Shown: positions 16,475 to 25,750, counted from the first letter of the stretch. The stretch: DNA of 64,000 bases from Treponema sp. UBA4267 (GCA_002395155.1 DGWD01000035.1:1-64000); one strand, 5' to 3'. Notes: generated from the letters alone by a model not told the origin. Numbers and translations are program-made.

Positions 16475-18374
16475 AAACTGATTCCCCCTTGTTTTTCATT
16501 TCAGAATTGTAAATAAGATAATTATTTTTTCCAGAATTTTTTACAGTGTAAAGTGCGGCATCTGCCTTCTTAAAGAGAGATTTAAAATCGGCAGCATGGT
16601 CAGGATAGAGAGAGATTCCAATACTTGGTGTGATTGCTACAGAATCTTTTCCGTTTGTGTAGTATTCCACCAGAATTTCACGCATAGTATTTGCTTTTTG
16701 TTCAATAATACTAAGGGCATCTTTAACTGTGTCTTTAAGGCAGAGGAATACACAAAATTCGTCTCCACCAATTCGACCAATAAAGTCCTTTTCCGAGAAA
16801 ACCAGGGTAATTTTATTTGCTGTATCGCAGATTGCCTGGTCTCCAAAAGTATGTCCAAGTTTATCATTTACCTGCTTAAAATTGTCCAGGTCGATTATAA
16901 ACATGGCACAAATAGAAGAGCTGCCTTTTTGATTGATAAAGTTGGAAACATTTTTTTCGAAGCTGATTTTATTTAAAAGTCCAGAAAGAAGGTCAGTCAT
17001 GGCCATTTGCTGGAGTTCCTGCTCATGAATAATCTGAGTATTTACGTTTACAAGGTTTCCAATCAGTTTTACAGGCTTGTGAGTATTTTCATCATAAGTG
17101 ATTGAAAGATTCAGTCTGTGCCAGGCGTATTCTTTATCAATTCCCTGCAAACGGAACTCGCTTGTAAAACTTGTTTGTCCATCTTTTATGCTGGTTTTGA
17201 TGTTATCAATAAGATTGTTTTCGGTTTCATGGATTTTTGAAGAAATTTTATCAAATTGAGAAATTGGAAGTTCCTTTAAGTTTTCCCCAAGAATATAGTT
17301 TGTATTTCCTGTAAACTCAATCACTCTTTTTTCAAAGTTAAATTCAAAGACAATTGTTTTGTTGTTTTCAGAGTTCATTGCATATCTGGAATTTTCTTTT
17401 TCAACTTTGAGTTTTTGCAGGAAGAGAACAGAAATGATGATGATGACGATGAGGAATACTACCAGCATAAGTAAAATCTGGAACATAGTTATTAAAGAAA
17501 TTTTACTTTGTTCAGAAAGTATAAAATCGGCAGTTACGGTTGAAAGAACATACCAGTTATTCAAACCGACAGGGGTATAAAAAGTAATTCTTTTTTCATC
17601 ACCAATAGAAAACTCAAATGAGCCTGTGTGATTGCTCTGAATATCGTTGTAGATTCTGCTTAATTCAGAAACAGAAAGGGCTTTATTTTCGTTGAAAAAA
17701 TCAATCCAGTTATCTTTTTTGCATAAACTTTTTTGACTTTTTGACTGAACCAGAATAGTTCCTATTTGGTCCGAAAGGGTTGTATATCCATATCCTTTAA
17801 AAGTTTCTACAGAAAAAATGTCATTCAAAATAGAATAAGAGAAGGTTCCAGTAATTACTCCGACAATATTTGAGCCCTGGTAAATTGGAACGGCCAGTGT
17901 AAGAACTTTTTCTCCATTTTCATCAAGAGAAAAGTGTGACGAAACTTGAGGAATGCCTTTGATTGCCTTTTGAAAATAGTCTTTTGTTAAAATATTTCCA
18001 GAAGATTTGCCGTCGTAGTTTATTGTCATTCCGCTTGAGTTTGCAACAGCAATTCTTTTGAATTCTCCAACGCCTTTTGTAGACATAATGGTCTGTTTTA
18101 CGGCATTGTAGTCGTTCATATCAATGTCTTTAAAATATCTTGATTGAGATTCCAGCATGGCAAGCTGGTCCTGAATCTTTATCTGGAAGGTTCCGGCATA
18201 AAGAAGGGCAGTCTGCTCAAGAAAATTATATGAACTCTCCGATACAATTTTTCTAATCTCATTGGATGCATTTAAGAATCCAAGAAGAGCAGTAATAAGC
18301 ATGATTGAAAACAAAACAATAGAGAGTATAAATTTCTTCGATTTAAAAAATAATCTATTATTTAAGCTTTTCAT
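16467..18374 (-). CDS. Membrane diguanylate cyclase with Cache, PAS-like and GGDEF domains
   Basis: 635 residues. A membrane segment (about 13-35) is followed by a periplasmic double-Cache-like domain (about 40-280), a second membrane segment (about 285-320), a PAS-like domain (about 335-460) and a GGDEF domain with an intact GGDEF at 536-540. The usual inhibitory RxxD site before it reads SEKD, so feedback inhibition by c-di-GMP is probably absent. It should make c-di-GMP in response to a periplasmic ligand, perhaps delivered by the coupled DctP-type lipoprotein. The ATG at 18372-18374 begins MKSLNNRL; there is no clear Shine-Dalgarno. Confidence 0.92.
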   Translation of the reverse strand: MKSLNNRLFFKSKKFILSIVLFSIMLITALLGFLNASNEIRKIVSESSYNFLEQTALLYAGTFQIKIQDQLAMLESQSRYFKDIDMNDYNAVKQTIMSTKGVGEFKRIAVANSSGMTINYDGKSSGNILTKDYFQKAIKGIPQVSSHFSLDENGEKVLTLAVPIYQGSNIVGVITGTFSYSILNDIFSVETFKGYGYTTLSDQIGTILVQSKSQKSLCKKDNWIDFFNENKALSVSELSRIYNDIQSNHTGSFEFSIGDEKRITFYTPVGLNNWYVLSTVTADFILSEQSKISLITMFQILLMLVVFLIVIIIISVLFLQKLKVEKENSRYAMNSENNKTIVFEFNFEKRVIEFTGNTNYILGENLKELPISQFDKISSKIHETENNLIDNIKTSIKDGQTSFTSEFRLQGIDKEYAWHRLNLSITYDENTHKPVKLIGNLVNVNTQIIHEQELQQMAMTDLLSGLLNKISFEKNVSNFINQKGSSSICAMFIIDLDNFKQVNDKLGHTFGDQAICDTANKITLVFSEKDFIGRIGGDEFCVFLCLKDTVKDALSIIEQKANTMREILVEYYTNGKDSVAITPSIGISLYPDHAADFKSLFKKADAALYTVKNSGKNNYLIYNSEMKNKGESVYE

Positions 18375-18417
18375 GCATATTATTTTACTATGCAAGAACT
18401 GAAAAAGCGAGATTTTT

Positions 18418-19431
18418 TTAATCTTTAAAATGCCATACCGGGCAGGCAAGTTTATTTGAAAATGGTTGAGGCCTGTTAAAATCAGGGAGCCAGCTGGTGT
18501 CGTCAGTTAATTCCTGATAGAAAAGATAGTCAAAATCAAAAGCTTCAAGTAAGTCCTGAATATCTTCAAATTCCTGCTCGTTGACCAGACGGTCTTCAAT
18601 AACAGAAAGTGCCTTCTTACGCTTTTCCAGAACTTTTTCCTCTTCGGCAAAAGGGACCGGTGTGTATTGGTTCATAAGTGAAATGCAGGCTTTTCCATCA
18701 GCATTATCTTTTAGCCAGGAAAGAACATCTGCAGTTTCTTCAAATTTTCCAGGAAGAAAAAGATGGCGGATTATAACACCAGAAGTCATTTTATCGCGGT
18801 TTTGTCCAGGTTCTGCCCATTCAACAGGTTTTGCATTTTCCGGCTCTGGAATTGATTGTATTTGCAAAGGATTGTTTTTAATCATCCACTGTATGGCTTT
18901 TTTTGCAACTTCGGGATAGTCCGGGGCGGCAAAGAGTTTTTCTGAAAGTGGGGAAGAAAGTGTTTTCAAATCGGGAAGCCAGATTGTAACAAGGCCTTTT
19001 AATAATTCCAGCATTTCTACACTTTCGTAGGCAGAAGAATTCCAGCAGAAAGGAATGCTTACTCCAGCATCCTTTGCGGCCCTTATAAACTGAGCAATTT
19101 TTGGAATGTGGTGACTGCCTGTAACAAGGTTGATGTTTTCGGCCCCCTTAGCCTGGAGTTTTAGACAAATATCTACGAATTCTTTTTCGCTTACAGCTCG
19201 ACCTAAACCGTCTTGAGAAATCTGATAATTCTGGCAGAAGGCACAGCGTAAAGTACAGCCTGTAAAAAAGATTGTACCGCTTCCTCCAAAAACTGTAACA
19301 AGAGGTTCTTCTCCAAAGTGAAGGCCTGCAAAAGCAATTCTTAAATCGGCTGGTTCCTTACAAAAACCTAATTGTCCTTCTTCACGGTTTACTCCACACT
19401 GGCGTGGGCATGCCTGACATTTTTCGTACAC
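18418..19431 (-). CDS. Radical SAM protein, PflX-like (pyruvate formate-lyase activase homologue)
   Basis: 337 residues. The radical SAM cluster motif is C59-x3-C63-x2-C66 (CTLRCAFCQNY), preceded by a cysteine-rich start (C5, C8, C12, C24: CQACPRQCG and GFC) typical of the PflX group of uncharacterised activase-like proteins. The target is unknown. The start is GTG at 19429-19431, immediately after the TAA of the upstream gene, so translation is coupled. The ATG-free start is supported by continuity with the cysteine-rich N-terminus. Paired with a small acidic protein of unknown role. Confidence 0.88.
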   Translation of the reverse strand: MYEKCQACPRQCGVNREEGQLGFCKEPADLRIAFAGLHFGEEPLVTVFGGSGTIFFTGCTLRCAFCQNYQISQDGLGRAVSEKEFVDICLKLQAKGAENINLVTGSHHIPKIAQFIRAAKDAGVSIPFCWNSSAYESVEMLELLKGLVTIWLPDLKTLSSPLSEKLFAAPDYPEVAKKAIQWMIKNNPLQIQSIPEPENAKPVEWAEPGQNRDKMTSGVIIRHLFLPGKFEETADVLSWLKDNADGKACISLMNQYTPVPFAEEEKVLEKRKKALSVIEDRLVNEQEFEDIQDLLEAFDFDYLFYQELTDDTSWLPDFNRPQPFSNKLACPVWHFKD

Positions 19432-19836
19432 TTAGTAAGCCCCATGAGAAACTAAAATTTTCATTAAGTCCTGGAGCAGGTCTACAGGTAAATCTTCAGC
19501 TTCATAACCAACGGTGTCTCCAAGTTCCTGCCAGTCTTTGTCGGTGAGTAAATCTTCAAATTCATCACTGTTTTCCATAAAAGCAAGCATGGCGGCCAGG
19601 CGGTTTTTATTTTCTTCAGATGGTTCTTCTTTTTTGTTTGCAGAAGTGAAAATATATTCGTTTTCCCAATATTCAAAGATTGAATTTGCAAGACTTGCAG
19701 GGCAGCTTGTAGTGCGGCTGAAAAGTTTTCTCAAATCTTCATGGATGTGCTCATAATCAGGATTTCCACCATTATTCTGGCGGTCATGTTTTTTTATCTT
19801 TTCAATATCACTCAAAAATTTACTTATATCATTCAT
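19432..19836 (-). CDS. Hypothetical small acidic protein
   Basis: 134 residues, helical, soluble and rich in Asp and Glu (EFEDLLTDKDWQELGD and YEAEDLPVDLLQDL). I do not recognise the family. It is the first gene of a pair with the PflX-like radical SAM protein, whose GTG directly follows its stop, so a shared job is likely. Promoter elements ATGACA and TATATT place the transcript start at or next to the ATG (19834-19836), consistent with a leaderless message, though AAGG lies one base before the ATG. Confidence 0.78.
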   Translation of the reverse strand: MNDISKFLSDIEKIKKHDRQNNGGNPDYEHIHEDLRKLFSRTTSCPASLANSIFEYWENEYIFTSANKKEEPSEENKNRLAAMLAFMENSDEFEDLLTDKDWQELGDTVGYEAEDLPVDLLQDLMKILVSHGAY

Positions 19837-19842
19837 ACCTTA

Positions 19843-19871
19843 AATATAATGATAAAAGAGGAATTTGTCAT
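19843..19871 (-). promoter_or_regulatory. Predicted promoter with leaderless geometry
   Basis: On the minus strand ATGACA (19866-19871), a 17-bp spacer and TATATT (19843-19848), with 6 nt to the ATG at 19836. Confidence 0.6.
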
Positions 19872-19943
19872 TTGAAGTTTTTTCTCTTTCTTGAATTAGA
19901 AAGTCCTCTTGAATATACTATCTTTATTTTTAAGGTATTTAAT

Positions 19944-20834
19944 ATGTTTAGCGATACACATTTTCATTTTAAGATGATGACGGAAGACAGAGGTGTGGAT
20001 GGCCTAGAAGTCCTTTCCACCATGGCAAAAAGAAATTGTCGTTTTGGTTTAGATATTGGAACTAGTGCAGATGATTTAGCAGAGCGACAGGCCTGTGTGG
20101 AGCGGACTATTGCAGGGGTTGATGATGCACAACTTGCAGAAAAAATAAGAAACTTTATGTATTTTTCGGCAGGAATCTGGCCGGATGTAGAAGCTATTCA
20201 TAATCGTGAACAAGAAATGAAAACTCTTAGGGAGTCTATAGAAGCTGCAGAATCTGATAGTGACCAGAACACTTTGCACAGGCAGGTAATTGCAATTGGA
20301 GAGTGTGGAATTGACCACCACTGGAATCCAAGTGGAGCGGACGGCCGCTGCGAGTCTGATTTTGATGCGGCAACTTACCGTGGCGAGCGCCAACTTTTTG
20401 AAGCTCAGCTGGAACTTGCCCGCGAAAAGAATCTGCCTGTAATTGTTCATAGTCGAGATGGCTTTGAAGACACAATAGACTGCATTAAAAACGTGGGCTA
20501 CGACAGAGGTATTATTCATTGTTATAGTTACGGAATTGATGAAGCACGGGCTTTTTTGGATAGAGGATGGTACATCGCTTTTGGTGGAGCCATCACCTAT
20601 AACAAAAAGGCAAAACTTGAGGCTGTAAAAGATTTGCTCCGCTTTGTGCCAGAAGACCGTTTTTTGTGCGAAACCGATGCTCCTTATTTAGCACCGGTTC
20701 CTTTGCGGGGCACTGTAAACACACCGGTAAATGTTGAACATGTTTATAACTTTGCCTCGGAAGTTCGCGGCTCTTCCCCAGAAGAATTGAGCGGCACTGT
20801 AGATGAAAATATAAAAAAATTGTTTGCTTTATAA
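19944..20834 (+). CDS. tatD: TatD-family metal-dependent hydrolase/DNase
   Basis: 296 residues of the TatD amidohydrolase-type barrel. Metal ligands are visible: H6 and H8 (DTHFH), E120 (GECGID), H169 (VIVHSRD), H192 (IIHCYS) and D245 (ETDAPYLAP). The family has 3'-5' exonuclease activity on DNA. A short insert near 85-115 separates the first ligands from the glutamate. The start is the ATG at 19944 with AAGG 8 nt upstream; a 24-residue upstream extension is unlikely because TatD proteins begin at this motif. Confidence 0.93.
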   Translation: MFSDTHFHFKMMTEDRGVDGLEVLSTMAKRNCRFGLDIGTSADDLAERQACVERTIAGVDDAQLAEKIRNFMYFSAGIWPDVEAIHNREQEMKTLRESIEAAESDSDQNTLHRQVIAIGECGIDHHWNPSGADGRCESDFDAATYRGERQLFEAQLELAREKNLPVIVHSRDGFEDTIDCIKNVGYDRGIIHCYSYGIDEARAFLDRGWYIAFGGAITYNKKAKLEAVKDLLRFVPEDRFLCETDAPYLAPVPLRGTVNTPVNVEHVYNFASEVRGSSPEELSGTVDENIKKLFAL

Positions 20835-20871
20835 GTTTTTAAGATAAAGGGAAAATTCCGCCTGTAAAAAA

Positions 20872-21471
20872 TTACAAAAACAAATCTTCCATTTCTCTTG
20901 AAGTCAGTGGCCGCCATTCTCCCTCTTTCAGGTCCTCTGGGAGTTGGAGAGCCCCAATAGAAATACGTTCCAGTCTGGTGACTTCGTTTCCAAGGGCACG
21001 GAAAATGCGACGGACTTCGTGGAATTTGCCTTCGCAAATGGTGATGGTACAGGAGTCTGGAGAAAGGAAATTCACTCTGGCAGGTGCACTTTTTTGCTCG
21101 CCAAACTTTTTTTCGGCAGGAAGGGTAAGGCCGGCGGCGGCAGAGGCAATGTAACTGTTTTGTTCAGCCAGGGACAGTTCTTGAGCCAATCTGGCACGGT
21201 ATGTTTTTTTAAGACTTGCGCCGCCGATTTCTTTAGATGATGTAATTTTGTGGGAAAAAATGCCGTCAGTTGTAAAAAGTAAAAGTCCGCTTGTGTTACA
21301 GTCCAAACGGCCAACTGTATGAAGCCTTTGTCCTCTTTTTGGCTTTGTAACAAGGTCTTGAAGTTCCGGAGAAAGAAGCTGGTATACAGTCTTGTGGGAA
21401 TCTGAAACTGCCGAACAGACATAGCCGACAGGTTTGTTCATAAGTATGTAGATTTTCTTGTATTCTTCCAT
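20872..21471 (-). CDS. Pseudouridine synthase, RsuA/RluB/RluE family
   Basis: 199 residues. The catalytic aspartate is D57 in HTVGRLDCNTSGLLLFTTDG, and the C-terminal motifs (CEGKFHEVRRIFRALGNEV, then L-R-I-G-L) fit the RsuA family that isomerises uridines in rRNA. The usual N-terminal S4 RNA-binding domain is absent, as in RluE, so the target may be 23S rRNA; this is inference. It starts 8 bp after the upstream methyltransferase gene ends, with no clear Shine-Dalgarno, so it is probably translated by coupling. Confidence 0.9.
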   Translation of the reverse strand: MEEYKKIYILMNKPVGYVCSAVSDSHKTVYQLLSPELQDLVTKPKRGQRLHTVGRLDCNTSGLLLFTTDGIFSHKITSSKEIGGASLKKTYRARLAQELSLAEQNSYIASAAAGLTLPAEKKFGEQKSAPARVNFLSPDSCTITICEGKFHEVRRIFRALGNEVTRLERISIGALQLPEDLKEGEWRPLTSREMEDLFL

Positions 21472-21479
21472 ATAAAACT

Positions 21480-22427
21480 TTAGTCGCTGGCCTTTGTGTT
21501 TCGTTCCCAGAAGACTCCATCTTTGTAGCCTTGTATGCTCTTGTCTTCATCAGCCATTTTAAGCCTTTTTTCTGCAAGCATAGAATATTCTGAATCTAGT
21601 TCAATTCCGCAGTAGTGACGGCCTAGTTTTTTTGCTGTAACAGAAGCAGTTCCACTTCCTAAAAAGGGGTCAAATACAAGATCCCCAGGTCTTGATGAAG
21701 CAAGTATTAGTTTTGCGTAAAGTTTTTCGGGCTTTTGGGTTGGGTGGTCTGTATTTTCTGGCATGGACCAAAAAGGAATGCTTATATCATCCCAAAAGTT
21801 GGAAGGGTAGGTTAGACGAAAGTTTCCTTCTTCAGATTCTTCCCAATCCTTAGGCATTCCGTTTATCTTGTAAGGAGCAATAACCTTGCGTTTCATTTTT
21901 ACTGAATCAACATCAAAATAATAATCGTTGGGATTTTTTACGGCAAACCAGATATCTTCCATTCCGTTTTTCCAGTTTGATTTAGCCCCGCGGCCTTTTT
22001 CTCTTTGCCAGGTAATTCTATTTAAAATTGTAAGTTCTTTTTCTACAGCTTTTTGTAGTGATGAAGTACACTTCCAGTCACCACAGATATAAAGACTTCC
22101 GTTATCCTTTAATTTTTTACATACAAGGGGAAACCAGGTTTCAAGATAGGCATCGTAGGAAGTTTCTGAACGGGCACTAAAAACTTTGCCGTTAAAATTT
22201 TTTGTAAGGTTGTAGGGTGGGTCAATTATGATTAAGTCTGCAAAATTGTCTGGCAGGTATTTCAGGCTTTCTAAAATATCACCATTGATGGTTTTGTCTG
22301 TAAGTTCTTCCAGCTCTAACATTTTTTTGAGATTTTCTGTTTTTATGATTTTTTCCTGAAGCTGGGGAATTTCTTCCTTTGTTAATGTAATTGTACGATT
22401 TCTTTCAGCCCTAACTTTTTCATTCAT
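21480..22427 (-). CDS. Orphan beta-class DNA adenine/cytosine-N4 methyltransferase
   Basis: 315 residues. Catalytic motif IV DPPYNL (69-74) comes before the SAM-binding FDPFLGSGT (252-260), the order of beta-class enzymes. The middle (ITWQREKGRGAKSNWKN) and SMPENTDHPTQKPEKL resemble RsrI/HinfI-type methyltransferases. The recognition site cannot be read from sequence. No restriction endonuclease is nearby; the downstream partner is a pseudouridine synthase, so it behaves as a solitary methyltransferase that may act in regulation or protection. The ATG at 22425-22427 lacks a clear ribosome site. Confidence 0.92.
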   Translation of the reverse strand: MNEKVRAERNRTITLTKEEIPQLQEKIIKTENLKKMLELEELTDKTINGDILESLKYLPDNFADLIIIDPPYNLTKNFNGKVFSARSETSYDAYLETWFPLVCKKLKDNGSLYICGDWKCTSSLQKAVEKELTILNRITWQREKGRGAKSNWKNGMEDIWFAVKNPNDYYFDVDSVKMKRKVIAPYKINGMPKDWEESEEGNFRLTYPSNFWDDISIPFWSMPENTDHPTQKPEKLYAKLILASSRPGDLVFDPFLGSGTASVTAKKLGRHYCGIELDSEYSMLAEKRLKMADEDKSIQGYKDGVFWERNTKASD

Positions 22428-22500
22428 TTTTTTAGTTTAACATAAATAAGGAGCTAAATCTATTTGTATTGTTTTTATATGGATGTAAGTATCTGTAAGA

Positions 22501-22535
22501 AAAAAAAGGCTGACCAAAAGGAATTTTAGTCAGCC
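22501..22535 (-). terminator. Rho-independent terminator of the GH5 gene
   Basis: Arms GGCTGAC (22508-22514) and GTCAGCC (22529-22535), followed on the minus strand by seven or more T, about 30 bp past the stop. Confidence 0.9.
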
Positions 22536-22563
22536 CTAAGGAGAGAGTTTACGAAAAACTTTT

Positions 22564-24372
22564 TTATTTTGCTGGACCGTATTCAAAGGTAATTTCCATT
22601 TTTGTCATGCCTATGTAGTCTTTTGAATACTTATCCAAAATCGTTGCTTTTACATCATTAAGGTTACCATCCATTGTACGAATGCCTTTTTTTGGAATAC
22701 TTGTAACCCAGTCGTTTACAAGATTGATTCGGGTTGTTTTTCCATCATCAGAGCATGTATAGCCCTTTGCTTTAATTTGCACAGGATTTCCATTTACCTT
22801 GATTTCCTTAATTTCGATTGCGTAGTTAGGGAACAAAGCTTCTCCGTTTGCAATACCAAGTGCACTGAATGCAAAACCACTTGCCTTTCCTGCCTTCATT
22901 TCAGAGAAGTCCAGAGAAACTGTATAAGTTCCAGGTCCTTTAATTTCTGCATCAACTGCTTTTAGGCCCTTTGTCTTTGAGCTAGGTTTATATTCATCGC
23001 CAACGGAGTAAGTTACAACCCAGTTTGCATCACTGTACATGATATAAGCAATTCCAATATCCGTACGTCCTACAAGAGGATTATTTTCCAGTGTGTCAGC
23101 TGCACTTGACTGGGCTTTTTTTATGTTGTCTGCAGCTGTTTTCTGAACCTTTTTGTAGTTTTTGTCTTCATTTACAAAAGCGCGAGCTTTGTAAAAATCT
23201 TCAAGTTCTTTGTATTGAATTTTTGCCTTAGCTTTATCATAGAAACAATAAGAACCTGTATCCCATAGAACTGGAACAAAGTTGTAGAGGTCACAGTTGT
23301 CTATTACATTTTTTGTCCATATCAAAGTTGAAGTTTTGTATGAACCCTCGTTTGGTAAAGCTCCATATTCACCAATGATTACGCCATAGCCCTCTTTGGT
23401 GAATTTTTCCATTTTTTTGAATTGTTTGTTCTGGTAGTTATAATCTTCTTTTGTACCCCAAAGATCACCACCGCCAATAGCAAAGTCAGATGGATCGTAA
23501 TAATGAACTGAAATAAGAAGTCTTTCTTTGGCAGAATCTTTTGGCATCTTAAAACGTGAATCGCAGGTTTTGTCGATGTTTGTGTTATAACCTGGGATAA
23601 GGAGGAAGCGGTCCTTGTTATTTCCACCCTGAGCGCGGATTGTGTCTACAAAGAGCTGGTTAACGTAGTTTGCCATTGTATAACAGCCGGCTTCATTTAA
23701 GGCACCTTTTTTCCAATATTTGCTTGGGTCGTTTAAGCGGTCTCCAATTTCTTCGTTTCCGCCTTCAAAAATAAGTTTTTCTGAATAGTTGATAAAGCGA
23801 TTTCCAACCTGGGTCCAAATTGCCTTGTAAAGAGCAACTGCATCATCGCGGTAGGCAGCATCTCTTTGTCCAAAAAGTCCCCACCATCCACCGTCCCAGT
23901 GGTCATTTATAATAACGTACATTCCTGCATCTATGGCCCAGGAAACAATTGTTTCTACGCGGTCAAGATAGTCTTTATTGATTGTATAGTCTCCATTCAG
24001 ATAGTCGATAGCGTTTGTCCATGCCACCGGAATACGAAGTGTGTCAAATCCTGCAGCCTTGTAGCCCTTTATCATGGCTTGAGTTGTTACTGGCTGTCCC
24101 CAAAGTACTTCATAAGCGGTAGCAGCTTCTTTAGAACTCATGCCGGCAGATTTATAGGCTTCCATTGTATTTCCAAGATTAATACCGTTACCCATGATTT
24201 TGCTCAGTTCTATAGCAGTAAGTTTTTTGTCCATGTCCTGAGCTTTAGTAACTTTTGAACTTGATGTGTCTGGTAGTTTTACATTTTTATTATGTACAAA
24301 TTCCTGTGCAAATGATGTTGAAATTAAACATAAACCAGCTAATAAGGATAGTCCTTTCCTTGATAATTTCAT
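22564..24372 (-). CDS. Secreted GH5 endoglucanase with C-terminal accessory domain
   Basis: 602 residues with a signal peptide (about 1-22, SFA-Q). The GH5 barrel (about 50-400) has LRIPVAW, VIINDHWDGGWW, acid/base E207 in FEGGNEE, H290 in VHYYDP and nucleophile E335 in VIIGEYGA. The acid/base motif is FEGGNEE where GH5_4 enzymes usually show FEGLNEP. A linker and a beta-rich domain (about 440-602) follow, probably carbohydrate-binding but not one I can name. It should cleave beta-1,4-glucan outside the cell. GGAGG precedes the ATG at ideal spacing. A TATAAT lies at 24414-24419 on the minus strand. Confidence 0.93.
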   Translation of the reverse strand: MKLSRKGLSLLAGLCLISTSFAQEFVHNKNVKLPDTSSSKVTKAQDMDKKLTAIELSKIMGNGINLGNTMEAYKSAGMSSKEAATAYEVLWGQPVTTQAMIKGYKAAGFDTLRIPVAWTNAIDYLNGDYTINKDYLDRVETIVSWAIDAGMYVIINDHWDGGWWGLFGQRDAAYRDDAVALYKAIWTQVGNRFINYSEKLIFEGGNEEIGDRLNDPSKYWKKGALNEAGCYTMANYVNQLFVDTIRAQGGNNKDRFLLIPGYNTNIDKTCDSRFKMPKDSAKERLLISVHYYDPSDFAIGGGDLWGTKEDYNYQNKQFKKMEKFTKEGYGVIIGEYGALPNEGSYKTSTLIWTKNVIDNCDLYNFVPVLWDTGSYCFYDKAKAKIQYKELEDFYKARAFVNEDKNYKKVQKTAADNIKKAQSSAADTLENNPLVGRTDIGIAYIMYSDANWVVTYSVGDEYKPSSKTKGLKAVDAEIKGPGTYTVSLDFSEMKAGKASGFAFSALGIANGEALFPNYAIEIKEIKVNGNPVQIKAKGYTCSDDGKTTRINLVNDWVTSIPKKGIRTMDGNLNDVKATILDKYSKDYIGMTKMEITFEYGPAK

Positions 24373-24510
24373 TTAAATCCTCCAAGATTTTTTTTGAATA
24401 TCTCCTGAATGAAATTATATCTTAGCTTTAAAATGTAACTAGTTTGAAAATTGTAGTTATTTACTTATTTAATTCATTGATTCCAACAAATGATAAACCA
24501 AAGACTTTCT

Positions 24511-25692
24511 TTATATGTTTTCCAGATCTTCTGAATCCTGATGAATATGGAATTTATCGGTTTTTAATTCTTCTTTTGCTTTTTTAAGAAGATTATTAAA
24601 GTCGCTGGTAGAATTAATGATGCCGTAAGCAGAACCAAGGCTTACTTCGTAATCATAATCCTTCATCTGTTTTAGATTTTCCTTTTGAATGTTGTCTTTT
24701 ATGGTAAGTTTAAGGGTGTCTAATTCCAGTTGATTATTATTTTTGTTCGCAATAATAAACTTATCTCCAGTGTAGCGGCAAACAAAGATGTTATGGTCAA
24801 TCTGTTCGCAGGTCTTGCTTATAATCTGGCCAATGACTCTTAATACAATATCACCTTCTAGAATTCCAAAAGTGTCGTTTATGCTTTTAAAATGCCTTAT
24901 ATCAATAATACAAATATACAGTTCATGTGGTTCAGAGCTTTGTATATAGTTATTGATGTAGATGTTGAAATCTCTGTGATTTTTTAAGTTTGTTACTTCA
25001 TCACTCAAAATTTGATTTCGAAGTCTGGAAATATAGAAAATCATTATAGAAAGTGTAAAACCGACCTGGCAAACTGTAATTCCATAGAAAAAAATCTGAA
25101 GAATGTTTGCAATTAAAGGCCATACTGCAAATTGTGCAAGGGGTTTTAGATTTTCTCTTTCCTGGAAGCTTCCAGACTTTATAATTCCTATTAAAATTCT
25201 TATGGTTGTCGAAATGTAGTAAAGCCAGCTTACTATTGGGATTAAGTAGGCACCTACAGATCTTTGATAAAGGTTTGAATCATTAATAGAAAAAGCAAAA
25301 TGACTGATTGGACTTGTTAAAACAATTATAAAAGAAATAACTAAAGGAGAAAGAAAGATTTTTCCGTTTGTTGTTTTAAAAAATGAACGGCCTTTTAGTC
25401 TGTAGAAGGAATATTCAACAAGAATAAAGGCAAAAACAAGTGGTATACAAATATAAATAATATTTACTATATATAAAACGTATTTTACCCATAAACCAGG
25501 CACTCCTCGGAAATATGAGGCCAAAAGATCTGTTATACAATAAAGAATATTTGTCCAGGCTAAATAGCGGGTTACAGATTCATCTACTCCATCTCTTTTT
25601 GCAGAAATATAACCACCAACTAAAACTATGAGAGTTAATAGAATACAGAAAATGTTTGTTTCAAAGAAATAGATGCGATAAAAAGACTTCAT
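24511..25692 (-). CDS. Membrane protein with a degenerate GGDEF domain
   Basis: 393 residues. About seven hydrophobic segments occupy residues 10-235, followed by a GGDEF-fold domain (about 240-385). The active-site motif reads TGDKF (308-312) instead of GGDEF, so the metal-binding acidic pair is broken and cyclase activity is not expected. The upstream half-site (CIIDIRHFKSINDTFG) is well kept, which fits a folded domain that binds GTP, c-di-GMP or a partner. It lies between the GH5 gene and gpmA. The start ATG is at 25690-25692 with a weak GGAAA. Confidence 0.88.
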   Translation of the reverse strand: MKSFYRIYFFETNIFCILLTLIVLVGGYISAKRDGVDESVTRYLAWTNILYCITDLLASYFRGVPGLWVKYVLYIVNIIYICIPLVFAFILVEYSFYRLKGRSFFKTTNGKIFLSPLVISFIIVLTSPISHFAFSINDSNLYQRSVGAYLIPIVSWLYYISTTIRILIGIIKSGSFQERENLKPLAQFAVWPLIANILQIFFYGITVCQVGFTLSIMIFYISRLRNQILSDEVTNLKNHRDFNIYINNYIQSSEPHELYICIIDIRHFKSINDTFGILEGDIVLRVIGQIISKTCEQIDHNIFVCRYTGDKFIIANKNNNQLELDTLKLTIKDNIQKENLKQMKDYDYEVSLGSAYGIINSTSDFNNLLKKAKEELKTDKFHIHQDSEDLENI

Positions 25693-25750
25693 TTTTAATT
25701 TTCCAATAATTTATAATATTATCTCATAATTTTTGCTTTTATGTAAAATA

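Noticed and set aside
21480..22427. A restriction-modification system
   Set aside because: No nuclease-like gene is adjacent; neighbours are a pseudouridine synthase and a cellulase.
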